DNA from: Verrucomicrobiales bacterium
GTDB taxonomy: Bacteria; Verrucomicrobiota; Verrucomicrobiia; Limisphaerales; UBA1100
Assembly (NCBI GenBank): GCA_002719595.1
Contig: PBEJ01000048.1
Location: 27,810-37,209 of the forward strand
Reading direction: 5' to 3'
Length of the DNA stretch: 9,400 nt
The notes beneath the pieces are model-generated. The model did not search any database, was not told the DNA's origin, and saw only the letters and a list, made by a program, of their open reading frames with translations. Positions 1 through 6,744 of the stretch are shown here, in pieces; within the stretch, counting starts at the first letter, position 1, and every line of letters starts with the position of its first letter. The position numbers and the translations under genes were made by a program.

Positions 1-444
1 GGTAGCCCTGAAACAACACCAGGAGGTAAGGCGCTAAAATTTTATGCCAGCGTGAGAATTGACATACGCCGCCGTGAGGCAATTAAGGACTCTACCGGGC
101 AGGTTATCGGTAATCACGTAAAGACCAAGATCGTGAAGAATAAGGTGGCGCCACCTTTTGCTGAGGCTGAATTCGACATCATGTATAATCAGGGAATCAA
201 TCGTCAGGGAAGTATTATCGACGCAGGCTTGCGTTTTGGCGTGTTGGGTAAGAAAGGAGCATGGATTCAGCATGAGGGTGAACTAATTGGTCAGGGAGTG
301 GCTGCGGCTCAAAAAACTCTCACGGATAAACCGGAATTGGCTGATTTGATTGTAAAACAGATCATGGACAAAAAAAATGGAGTGGAGCCAGAGGAGGAAA
401 AAGAGGAGCAAACTGAGCCTGCTGAAACAGTAGCTGAAGAGTAA
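1..444 (+). CDS. recA: RecA recombinase, C-terminal part (5' end outside window)
   Basis: The first 147 codons in frame 1 encode the C-terminal portion of RecA, the ATP-dependent strand-exchange protein of homologous recombination and SOS induction in the cytoplasm. The reading begins just after the loop-2 DNA-binding region: the PGGKALKFYASVRIDIRR block (residues 7-24 of the fragment) corresponds to the end of the core ATPase domain. It is followed by KNKVAPPF and then the small C-terminal domain with GINRQGSIIDAG, KKGAWIQHEG and ELIGQG. The last ~20 residues form a very acidic tail (EEEKEEQTEPAETVAEE), as is usual for RecA, where it moderates DNA binding. The Walker motifs lie left of the window. 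The stop codon is TAA at 442-444. The FIST gene follows 62 bases later on the same strand with no convincing terminator between, so read-through is possible. Identity is certain. Confidence 0.98.
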   Translation, partial: GSPETTPGGKALKFYASVRIDIRRREAIKDSTGQVIGNHVKTKIVKNKVAPPFAEAEFDIMYNQGINRQGSIIDAGLRFGVLGKKGAWIQHEGELIGQGVAAAQKTLTDKPELADLIVKQIMDKKNGVEPEEEKEEQTEPAETVAEE

Positions 445-506
445 ACAAAAGTTACATATCTAATGCTAATTTTTGCGCCAAGTGTACTTGTGGGGCACCT
501 AGCTAA

Positions 507-1697
507 ATGAATTCTTCCCATTCTTTTGCAGCTCATTATGATGGAGCATTTGAAGTTGATGCTATCGAGGCGTGGGCTAAAAAAACCTATCATCAATTTC
601 CCGGTAAGGAGATTTCTCTTGGATTGGTATTCATCACGCCCCAGTTTTTTGATCACGCATCAGATATCCTCGAGATACTTCGTGTACACGCACGTATTCC
701 CCTGTTGGTAGGTTGTTCAAGTAGGAGCTTGATTGCGAATGCTCAAGAATTGGATGAAAGCTCAGGCTTGGTGGTTTCGTTACATCATCTTCCTGAGACG
801 CAATTAAATGCATTTCATTTTACCCAGGAACAGGTGGGTCAAGGTGATGAAGTGGATTTTTGGCGAAAGCAAACAGGGATAGAAGATTGTAATGGATGGT
901 TGGTGTTTTCTGATCCATTTCACATAGATGGCGAACATTGGCTCCATCAATGGAATAACAATTGGCCAAAGTCTCCGGTTCTCGGAGGCTTGGCGGTAGG
1001 AGCACAAAATGACCAGCGTACGCAGGTTTATTTAAATGGTGAAGTTTATGAAGAGGGTGGGGTTGCGCTTAGTTTTGAGGGTAAGGTGGCTCTTTGCAGT
1101 ATTGTCTCTCAAGGCTGTACCCCTATCGGTGAGACATGGACTATTACGCGCGCCGAAGACAACGTAATTCACGAGATTGGAAACCGCCCCGCTTACGAGG
1201 TGCTGGTGGAAACATTCGAGTCATTGTCCGAAGCGGATAAGGAAAGGACAAAGGGTAATTTATTCGTGGGTATGGTGGTAAATGAGTATTTGGAGGAATT
1301 TAAACGGGGTGATTTTTTAATTCGTAACCTGATTGGAGCTGATCCAAATAATGGTGCTATTGCAGTTGGAGCATTACCGCGAGCTGGCCAAACTTTACAG
1401 TTCCAGCGTCGTGATGCTCTTGCAGCAGGTCAGGATTTTGATGAGTTGTTGCATCAGGCCAAAGAATCACTTTGTGACACTACTGTATATGGTGGTTGTT
1501 TGTTTTGTTGCAACGGACGTGGTAAAAATCTTTTTGGGGCCTCAGATCATGATGCTGGTTTAGTGCAGCATCATTTAGGGGATATTGGTCTGAGTGGCAT
1601 TTTTTGTAACGGTGAGATTGGTCCAGTCGGTGAGAGTAATTATCTCCATGGTTATACCGCTTCGCTGGCGCTTTTCGTGGAGAAGGAAAACGCATGA
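507..1697 (+). CDS. FIST domain-containing protein (FIST_N + FIST_C)
   Basis: A 396-residue cytoplasmic protein with no signal peptide or membrane segment. It matches the FIST sensory/signal-transduction family in layout. An N-terminal FIST half covers about residues 35-235, with VGCSS at 68-72, a GGLAVGAQ segment at 160-167 and QGCTPIG at 202-208. A C-terminal FIST half covers about 245-390, with IRNLIGADPNNGAIAVG at 272-288, a Cys-rich CLFCCNGRG at 331-339 and the family hallmark NGEIGPVGESNYLHGYTAS at 368-386. FIST domains are thought to bind small ligands. They are often fused to kinases or methyl-accepting output domains, but here the protein stands alone, so its output partner is unknown. 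The start at 507 is the first ATG after recA, with only a weak GGGG upstream as a ribosome site. The stop codon overlaps the trmB start (ATGA), so the two are probably translationally coupled. The family call is strong; the physiological role is unknown. Confidence 0.88.
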   Translation: MNSSHSFAAHYDGAFEVDAIEAWAKKTYHQFPGKEISLGLVFITPQFFDHASDILEILRVHARIPLLVGCSSRSLIANAQELDESSGLVVSLHHLPETQLNAFHFTQEQVGQGDEVDFWRKQTGIEDCNGWLVFSDPFHIDGEHWLHQWNNNWPKSPVLGGLAVGAQNDQRTQVYLNGEVYEEGGVALSFEGKVALCSIVSQGCTPIGETWTITRAEDNVIHEIGNRPAYEVLVETFESLSEADKERTKGNLFVGMVVNEYLEEFKRGDFLIRNLIGADPNNGAIAVGALPRAGQTLQFQRRDALAAGQDFDELLHQAKESLCDTTVYGGCLFCCNGRGKNLFGASDHDAGLVQHHLGDIGLSGIFCNGEIGPVGESNYLHGYTASLALFVEKENA

Positions 1698-2290
1698 GCG
1701 ATCCAGATGCGCTCCTGCACGATTTCCAATCCATCACCGAGTCCCTACTCTTAAGAGAACTCTTTTTCCAACAGCAACCCACTGAGCTGGAGATCGGCTG
1801 TGGCGACGGCGGCTTTCTCCTAGAGTATGCTCAACGCCATCCCGAGCGCAATTTTCTGGGTGTGGAACGCTTGCTCGGCCGCGTGCGTAAGCTCAGCAAA
1901 CGCGGCCAGCGTATCGGTCTCACTAACCTTCGCCTATTGCGTATTGAGGCGCGTTATGTGCTGGATTATCTCTTGCCTGAGCATGCCTTTAGCGCCGTGC
2001 ACATTTACTTCCCCGATCCGTGGCCCAAGGCTAAACACGCGCGCCATCGCTTAATTCAGTCCGATTTTCTGCCGCGCATTCACCGCATTCTTACGCCCGG
2101 CGGTGTGCTCTATCTCCGCACTGATGATTCTCAGTACTTCGGGCAAATGCAGGATACTTTTAGTGACGCTGAAGCGTTTACAGAGGAGTCTACGCCGACT
2201 GCTTTGTCGGAAATCACTACTGAATTCGAGCGTCAATGGATCGCCGAAGGCAAGCGCACGTTTTACGCCGCTTATCGCCACAAAGGTTAA
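1694..2290 (+). CDS. trmB: tRNA (guanine-N7-)-methyltransferase TrmB
   Basis: A 198-residue class I SAM-dependent methyltransferase that makes m7G at position 46 of the tRNA variable loop. The SAM-binding motif I is ELEIGCGDGGF (31-41). The family signature IYFPDPWPKAKHARHR lies at 104-119, LRTDD at 141-145, and the C-terminal TEFERQWIAEGK at 176-187 matches the conserved TxFExxxxxxG motif that contacts SAM and tRNA. It is shorter than E. coli TrmB (239 aa) because it lacks most of the N-terminal extension, as many bacterial homologues do. The start at 1694 overlaps the FIST stop by four bases and has a good purine-rich ribosome site (GGAGAAGGA at about 1679-1687). Base composition is visibly more GC-rich than the FIST and recA genes before it. 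It ends five bases short of the convergent membrane-protein gene. Confidence 0.95.
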   Translation: MSDPDALLHDFQSITESLLLRELFFQQQPTELEIGCGDGGFLLEYAQRHPERNFLGVERLLGRVRKLSKRGQRIGLTNLRLLRIEARYVLDYLLPEHAFSAVHIYFPDPWPKAKHARHRLIQSDFLPRIHRILTPGGVLYLRTDDSQYFGQMQDTFSDAEAFTEESTPTALSEITTEFERQWIAEGKRTFYAAYRHKG

Positions 2291-2291
2291 A

Positions 2292-2310
2292 GTGATTACA
2301 CATCAATCAC
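2292..2310 (-). terminator. Weak hairpin at the convergent gene junction
   Basis: A perfect 6-bp inverted repeat, GTGATT (2292-2297) and AATCAC (2305-2310), with a 7-base loop, spans the convergent junction and contains the stop codon of the minus-strand membrane protein. Read on the minus strand, the stem is followed by TTTAACCTTT, a poor but T-rich tail. It may serve as the terminator of the minus-strand operon. The stem is short and AT-rich and no real U-tract follows, so this is tentative. Confidence 0.3.
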
Positions 2311-2793
2311 CGGGCCATCGTCATCATCACGGTCATAGCTACGCTTGTCCGGCGGCCGTTCGCGCGGTTGGCTGCGTTTGAAATGCAGCTTGGAATTACC
2401 ATTGCCGGTTACTGAATTAGCAATCAGGGTTACAATGGAAATTATCAGCGCACCCCAGATTGCAGACCAGAAATCTTCCACCAAAAAACTTTTCGGATTA
2501 CCCGTTAAACTGACCATCAACTCACCCGTGAGTTTGAGCAGGATGGCGTTGATCACGATCAGGAAAAGGCCAAGTGTGAGGATCAGCAGTGGTAGGCAAC
2601 CGAGCAACAGCAGTGGTCGTAGGAATGCGTTCAGGGCTCCGAGCACCAGTGAAGCGAGTAGCAGATTTGCGGGGGTGTCGTAAGTGATACCGCTGACTAA
2701 ATTTACAGCTACTAAAACGGCCAGCGTACCCACTACAAATTGATGGAGGAATTCCTTCACCTTGTCGCCGGAAGTTTTCTCTTCTGCGTTCAT
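2296..2793 (-). CDS. Phage holin IV-like (YvlD-type) integral membrane protein
   Basis: A 165-residue inner-membrane protein with four predicted transmembrane helices at about residues 16-34, 42-60, 63-88 and 106-128, and a charged cytoplasmic-type tail rich in Arg, Pro and Asp that ends DDDDGPVIDV. The first helix pair with ALNAFLRPLLLL (53-64), and the following TLGLFLIVINAILLKLTG, are typical of the small 'phage holin family 4' membrane proteins (Pfam PF04020, formerly DUF360; B. subtilis YvlD type). Despite the family name these are usually chromosomal, not prophage, proteins, and their function is not established. The start ATG overlaps the manA stop by ATGA, so it is the last gene of the operon. 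The long charged tail after helix 4 is an extension relative to the compact family core. Confidence 0.82.
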   Translation of the reverse strand: MNAEEKTSGDKVKEFLHQFVVGTLAVLVAVNLVSGITYDTPANLLLASLVLGALNAFLRPLLLLGCLPLLILTLGLFLIVINAILLKLTGELMVSLTGNPKSFLVEDFWSAIWGALIISIVTLIANSVTGNGNSKLHFKRSQPRERPPDKRSYDRDDDDGPVIDV

Positions 2794-3761
2794 GCGCCTT
2801 GGGTGAGGAGGAACTGGGCGTTAGCCCCTTCAAGACCGGCGGCCTCGACGCTTGCGGGCAGTAGAGCGAACCCGCCGGCTTTTAGCGTTAATGGCTCCTC
2901 GTCGGCGTGAATGTTTAACGTGCCGTGGGTCACCGCTAAAATACGCATACCTTCTCCCGGGCAAAGCCGAGTTTCGGAATCTTCCAGTCGAACGAGGCTT
3001 AGGTCAAACACGCCCGGTTGATGGGCGATCCGAAAAAGGCAATGGCCCTCGGCTGTTTCCCATTCCGGGGTGGTTAAAGTGGGCGTGGTGTCGGAGAAAT
3101 CAATCGACTCCAGTGCCTGTTCTACGTGCAAATCGCGGGGTTGGCCGTCAAGGCCGGTACGGTCCCAGTCGTAGACGCGGTAGGTGGTGTCCGAATCTTC
3201 CTGAATTTCAAACACCACCGTGCCCGCTCCCAGCGCATGCAGGCGGCCACTAGGGATGAAGAGTGCCTTGTTTGCCTCAGCGGTAAGTTCGTGTAGGCAG
3301 TCGGCAAAGCCGGGTTGACCGAGACGTTCGGCGAACGCATCGCGAGTCATGTTCTCGGGCAGGCCGGCAATGATTCGGGCTTCGGCCGCGGCGTGGGCGA
3401 TATACCACGCCTCGGTCTTTGATTCTCCGCCAAGCGTGGTAGCAATCTCGGCCGGCGGATGGACCTGCACTGAAAGATCGGCTTCGGCATCCAGCAGCTT
3501 GGCGAGCCAAGGGAAACGGCCGTTTCGATCTGGTACATCACCCAGCAGCTTATCGGCGTGTTCTTCCATTAGCCAACGGAGTGAAAGACCGGCGAGCGGG
3601 CCATTGGCGATGAGACTGCTGGCTTCGGGTCGGTCGCTAATTTCCCAGGACTCCCCGATGCGCTTGCCCGCGGGCAGGGATTTGCCAAATAATGATTCGA
3701 GATTACGGCCGCCCCAGACGCGTTCCTGGAAAATGGGCTGGAAGGTCAACGGGTAGAGCAT
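2790..3761 (-). CDS. manA: Mannose-6-phosphate isomerase, class I (type I PMI)
   Basis: A 323-residue cytoplasmic zinc enzyme that interconverts mannose-6-phosphate and fructose-6-phosphate, feeding GDP-sugar and exopolysaccharide/LPS synthesis or mannose catabolism. The cupin-type active site is intact: SVQVHPP at 97-103 supplies Gln and His ligands, KTEAWY at 115-120 supplies the Glu, and the RLHALG segment at 173-178 supplies the second His. The conserved QEDSDTTYRVYDWDR follows at 187-201. Upstream, RVWGG (14-18) and GESWEISDR (36-44) are family landmarks. The length matches the short bacterial (B. subtilis-like, ~315 aa) form, not the longer enterobacterial one (~390 aa). The start lies 4 nt after the accA stop with GAGGG at a suitable distance inside the accA 3' end. 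The stop overlaps the next gene by ATGA. Base composition is noticeably more GC-rich than accA. Confidence 0.93.
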   Translation of the reverse strand: MLYPLTFQPIFQERVWGGRNLESLFGKSLPAGKRIGESWEISDRPEASSLIANGPLAGLSLRWLMEEHADKLLGDVPDRNGRFPWLAKLLDAEADLSVQVHPPAEIATTLGGESKTEAWYIAHAAAEARIIAGLPENMTRDAFAERLGQPGFADCLHELTAEANKALFIPSGRLHALGAGTVVFEIQEDSDTTYRVYDWDRTGLDGQPRDLHVEQALESIDFSDTTPTLTTPEWETAEGHCLFRIAHQPGVFDLSLVRLEDSETRLCPGEGMRILAVTHGTLNIHADEEPLTLKAGGFALLPASVEAAGLEGANAQFLLTQGA

Positions 3762-3765
3762 CGGC

Positions 3766-4728
3766 TCAACCCTCTATGTATTCACCGTATTTACGATATT
3801 TAGCATAACGTTCTTTTAGGCGAATCTCTGGATCAATTTGTTCGAGCTCTTCAAGGTTACGAATCAGTACATCGCGCAGGTTTGAAGTCATTAAAGTGTG
3901 ATCATTGTGCGCTCCGCCTAATGGCTCAGGAACAACTTCATCAACTAAACCCAATTCGAGTAGATCATTGGCTGTTATTTTTAATGCCTCCGCAGCCTGT
4001 GGTGCTGCTGCACGATCTTTCCACAGAATAGCCGCACAGCCCTCAGGGCTGATGACTGAATAATAGGAATTTTCCAAAATTAGGGTACGGTCACTCACTC
4101 CAATTCCCAGAGCTCCTCCACTGCCTCCCTCTCCGATTACTACAGAAATCATCGGAACATTGAAAAGGGCCATCTCCCGGAGATTGATGGCAATTGCCTT
4201 GGCTATGTGACGTTCTTCAGCGGCTACTCCTGGATAGGCACCCGCTGTATCAATCAGGCAAACGATTGGCAGGCCGAAACGATTGGCCATGCCCATAATG
4301 CGTAGGGCCTTTCGATAACCTTCAGGGTGGGCGCAGCCAAAGTTGCGTTTTATGTTTTCCTTGGTGTCACGTCCCTTTTGGGTTCCTACAACCATAACCC
4401 GATGATCGCCTAACATTGCGAAGCCAGCCACAATCGCGTGATCGTCATGGAACAAACGATCACCGTGTAATTCGGAAAAATTCGAAAAAGTATTATTTAT
4501 GTAATCAAGCGAATAGGGTCTTTGAGGATGGCGGGCCAACTGAACACGTTGCCAAGCGGTAAGGTTAGAATAGAGTTCGCGTTTTTTGGCTTCTATCTTC
4601 TCCTCCAGAAGTCGAATTTCATCCCCAATGTCAACATTCGACTCAGCTTCTTTCGGGTGTTCCCGTAGATCCTCCAGTTTTTGTTGTAGGTCGATATACG
4701 GCTTTTCGAAGTCCAAAAGATGCTTCAT
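3766..4728 (-). CDS. accA: Acetyl-CoA carboxylase carboxyltransferase subunit alpha
   Basis: A 320-residue protein, the usual AccA length. It forms the alpha2beta2 carboxyltransferase with AccD and transfers carboxyl from carboxybiotin (on AccB) to acetyl-CoA, giving malonyl-CoA, the first committed step of fatty-acid synthesis. The N-terminal helical region (FEKPYIDLQQKLEDL, 7-21) is followed by the crotonase-fold core: ELHGDRLFHDDHAIVAG (86-102), QKGRDTKENIKRNFG (117-131), LIDTAGAYPG (158-167), the oxyanion-hole GEGGSGGA (199-206) and SPEGCAAILW (227-236). All family motifs are present. The start at 4728 gives the canonical MKHLLDFEKP N-terminus but has no Shine-Dalgarno sequence; a T-rich run sits upstream instead. 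A 55-base gap separates it from the FHA gene upstream, so it could have its own promoter. accD is not in the window. Confidence 0.97.
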   Translation of the reverse strand: MKHLLDFEKPYIDLQQKLEDLREHPKEAESNVDIGDEIRLLEEKIEAKKRELYSNLTAWQRVQLARHPQRPYSLDYINNTFSNFSELHGDRLFHDDHAIVAGFAMLGDHRVMVVGTQKGRDTKENIKRNFGCAHPEGYRKALRIMGMANRFGLPIVCLIDTAGAYPGVAAEERHIAKAIAINLREMALFNVPMISVVIGEGGSGGALGIGVSDRTLILENSYYSVISPEGCAAILWKDRAAAPQAAEALKITANDLLELGLVDEVVPEPLGGAHNDHTLMTSNLRDVLIRNLEELEQIDPEIRLKERYAKYRKYGEYIEG

Positions 4729-4783
4729 TTGAAAAAAAGGTTACTGATTTTGAGGTTTGTTCGCAACGTGGAAAAGTTACCCA

Positions 4784-5197
4784 TCAGGTAAGGCTGAGTA
4801 GTAGGATAAATTCGGAAATTATGATCACGGTGATTATGGCCCAAGCGGTGGTTTCCCTAAGGGATAAATTCTTTTGGCGGATTGGCCCCAGTGAGAATCG
4901 CATTGTTACTGAACCAAATTGGACGTAATCGTCGTTGCGTAGTGGGGTAACTACATCTGCTGGCATTCCATTAATCATTGCTGTTGCCTTGGAAAGTCTT
5001 CGCAGAATGAACTGTTTTTTCTCATTCAGGTCAATTTCCAGATGCTCGGCCCAAATCGCGGGAGCGGACAGCTGTAGTTGACAATTCGCACTGCGCCCAA
5101 TTTTAAAGGGTAACTGGTGGATTTCTTGCTCCGTGTAATCGGTAGTTTCTCCACTGGAGACCTCTAGTAAAGCGATGCTGGTAGTATCTTGATTCAT
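4784..5197 (-). CDS. FHA domain protein with C-terminal membrane anchor
   Basis: A 137-residue protein with an N-terminal forkhead-associated fold and a single C-terminal transmembrane helix. FHA landmarks are KIGRSANCQLQL (32-43), EHLEI (51-55), INGMPADVV (75-83) and LRNDDYVQFGSVTMRF (86-101), which correspond to the GR, H, NG and L..D.i.fG positions of the family. The serine three residues before the conserved His, which normally contacts phosphothreonine, is replaced by Trp49 (IWAEH), so phosphopeptide binding may be lost or altered. A hydrophobic stretch at 118-136 at the very C-terminus would make this a tail-anchored inner-membrane protein with the FHA domain in the cytoplasm. The start overlaps the permease stop by ATGA and has GAGG closely upstream (about 5201-5204). 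The fold call is good; partner and role are unknown. Confidence 0.78.
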   Translation of the reverse strand: MNQDTTSIALLEVSSGETTDYTEQEIHQLPFKIGRSANCQLQLSAPAIWAEHLEIDLNEKKQFILRRLSKATAMINGMPADVVTPLRNDDYVQFGSVTMRFSLGPIRQKNLSLRETTAWAIITVIIISEFILLLSLT

Positions 5198-6612
5198 ACA
5201 CCTCGATTAGACCGAAATAATAGCCATCCTCCCACAAATTGGAAAAGGAATACTGGAATCCATATCACGTAGTGAGGGTAAAAATGGGGTTTACCTTCCA
5301 GTGCTTGGCCTAGAATTACAAAACTGTAGTAAAGAAGAACTAAGGCCAAGGCCATTGCTATCCCGGCAGTCGTTTCACGCCGGTGGGTTCTTATCCCCAG
5401 CGGAATACTTATCAACGTGAATCCAATGGCGGCAAATGAAAAAGAAACCTGACGGTGCATTTGAACTTTGAAGGGGGTTTGGTCCAGGGCAAAACGGTCT
5501 CCTGGCTGGATGCTTCCGTCCAGTATTTCTAATATTAATTTGGTTTCGGAAATTTCCCTTCCTCGGTCGTTGCTGTCTGCTAACATAACCTCTCCCGTGA
5601 AACGGGCTCTTCCAACACTTTTGCCTTTTCGAAAAATATCAAGTTCCAATTCGGCATTTGGCAGATCACGAGTGGTACAATAGGCATATGCCACTGATCC
5701 ATTGTTTTCTACATTAGTTACTTTTCCGTGATGTTCTAGTTTTTCCCGTAATTGGCCAAAGGTAAGATAGCTGAGTTTGGGCCTGTAAATGCGATTTTCC
5801 AGATCCAATAAAGAAACGGGTAAAATAATCTCACCACCAGCCATGGGAATCCATTCTGGACTTTCTTCCTCTTTGGCCGGGGTAATATTTTCGTTTGCTT
5901 TTTCGGGGTCATTCATTTCGCCGAAGAGAACCGAGAGCTTGTCAGATCGTACGTTTACCTGCGCTTCAAACAGTCGGAATGTGAACTGTTTCGTTTTTTT
6001 ATCGTAACCGACTTCTCCTCTGGAAGCTCGGGTGCGTTGAATCAGTTCCCCATTTTCAACCCGATTTATAATTATATTTTGCATAGTCCACTGATGTGGA
6101 TCGGTTTCATTCTGACTGAGTTGGCCAATGTAAATTACGTGACCGGGAACCTCGGTAACGAAGGTATTTTCAGCGAGTAGAGCCGTTGGGTTAGACTTGG
6201 CCAAATCATAAACAAGTTTTTTGTAGGCAGTGCGGCATTGAGGGGCAATTTGAAGATTGATCCAGGCTGAAAGGCCCGTTAGCAGAACGCTCAGTAGAAT
6301 CAATGGAGTTACAAGGCTTAATAGACTAATGCCTCCAGCTCTAGCGGCGGTGAGTTCCTGATCAGCACTGAACCGTCCAAAAACCAGTAACATGGCTGTC
6401 AGCAAGCCCATCGGAAGAGAAAAGGAGATAACAAATGGAATAAGCAGCCCAAAAGCTTTGGTCACTGCCCAAAGAGAGGCTTGGCCTTTAACCACCAAGG
6501 CCAGCACTTCTTTCATTGCGTTGCCCATGAGAAGGACTGCAGTGAAGATAGCCACCGTGAGTAGCAATGTGGCAAGCACCTGTGAGAGCAAGTACCGATG
6601 GAGTGTTTTCAT
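5194..6612 (-). CDS. LptF/LptG (YjgP/YjgQ) family LPS-export permease
   Basis: A 472-residue inner-membrane permease of the LptF/LptG family, the membrane half of the LptB2FG transporter that extracts LPS from the inner membrane and hands it to LptC/LptA. The family layout is clear: three N-terminal helices (about 11-32, 52-78 and 95-120), a conserved amphipathic region with FGRFSADQELTAARAGG (78-94), a large periplasmic domain (about 121-388), and three C-terminal helices (about 389-405, 414-436 and 448-466) including the IPLGIRTHRRE motif (403-413). At 472 residues it exceeds E. coli LptF/LptG (about 360). The extra length lies in the periplasmic jelly-roll region, notably an acidic Glu/Pro-rich stretch near 233-255. 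The sequence does not let me decide LptF versus LptG. It is the first gene of the minus-strand operon; no strong ribosome site is seen before ATG 6612. Confidence 0.9.
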   Translation of the reverse strand: MKTLHRYLLSQVLATLLLTVAIFTAVLLMGNAMKEVLALVVKGQASLWAVTKAFGLLIPFVISFSLPMGLLTAMLLVFGRFSADQELTAARAGGISLLSLVTPLILLSVLLTGLSAWINLQIAPQCRTAYKKLVYDLAKSNPTALLAENTFVTEVPGHVIYIGQLSQNETDPHQWTMQNIIINRVENGELIQRTRASRGEVGYDKKTKQFTFRLFEAQVNVRSDKLSVLFGEMNDPEKANENITPAKEEESPEWIPMAGGEIILPVSLLDLENRIYRPKLSYLTFGQLREKLEHHGKVTNVENNGSVAYAYCTTRDLPNAELELDIFRKGKSVGRARFTGEVMLADSNDRGREISETKLILEILDGSIQPGDRFALDQTPFKVQMHRQVSFSFAAIGFTLISIPLGIRTHRRETTAGIAMALALVLLYYSFVILGQALEGKPHFYPHYVIWIPVFLFQFVGGWLLFRSNRGV

Positions 6613-6642
6613 GCCTGAAGGTGGACGCCGCCCCTTGGTTCT

Positions 6643-6671
6643 AATCTACGACATCAAGCCATCGGTGTCAC
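6643..6671 (-). promoter_or_regulatory. Candidate sigma70-type promoter for the permease operon
   Basis: On the minus strand a -35 hexamer GTGACA (plus positions 6666-6671; five of six to consensus) is followed by a 17-base spacer and a -10 hexamer TAGATT (6643-6648; four of six). Initiation about seven bases downstream would leave a leader of roughly 20-25 bases before the permease ATG at 6612. Position and optimal spacing make this the best candidate in the region, though the -10 is imperfect. Confidence 0.45.
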
Positions 6672-6682
6672 GTCGTCACCGA
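6662..6682. promoter_or_regulatory. Inverted repeat over the -35 region, possible operator
   Basis: TCGGTG (6662-6667) and CACCGA (6677-6682) form a perfect 6-bp inverted repeat with a 9-base centre. It overlaps the proposed -35 element of the permease operon, a common place for a repressor or activator dimer to bind. There is no T-tract on either side, so a terminator is unlikely. No regulator is encoded nearby, so this is only a structural suggestion. Confidence 0.25.
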
Positions 6683-6693
6683 AAAAGAAATGA

Positions 6694-6735
6694 TGGCTGG
6701 AGGCCGGCTCGAACCGGGGACACACAGATTTCCAG
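6694..6735 (-). pseudogene. Truncated tRNA 3'-half-like remnant
   Basis: Read on the minus strand, this stretch resembles the 3' half of a tRNA. It begins at an anticodon-loop-like GACTGGAAATCTG (GGA would sit at the anticodon), continues through GTGTGTCC and a T-arm-like CCGGTTCGAGCCGG, and ends in CCA at 6694-6696. The T-arm pairs only as CCGG/CCGG around a 6-base loop, one short of normal. The anticodon stem does not pair with the sequence on its 5' side. No D-arm or matching acceptor 5' strand exists upstream (plus 6736-6790). It is therefore not a working tRNA. Loss of everything 5' of the anticodon loop is the pattern left when an element integrates into a tRNA gene, but a chance resemblance is possible. 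Confidence 0.3.
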
Positions 6736-6744
6736 TCGACATTA

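Noticed and set aside
445..506. Terminator between recA and the FIST gene
   Set aside because: Only a weak GTG/CAC pairing is present and no T-tract follows a stable stem, so a terminator is not supported.
2296..2793. Prophage holin, suggesting a phage remnant
   Set aside because: Proteins of this 'holin IV' family are mostly chromosomal membrane proteins. There are no other phage genes nearby and the gene is coupled to manA.
2852..3253. A 133-codon plus-strand open frame within manA
   Set aside because: Antisense to a clearly conserved manA. The Arg/Pro-rich sequence is typical of a shadow frame in GC-rich DNA.
4729..4783. Separate promoter for accA in the 55-base gap
   Set aside because: A TTGCGA-like hexamer at suitable spacing is followed by only a poor -10 match (TAACCT), too weak to report as a feature.
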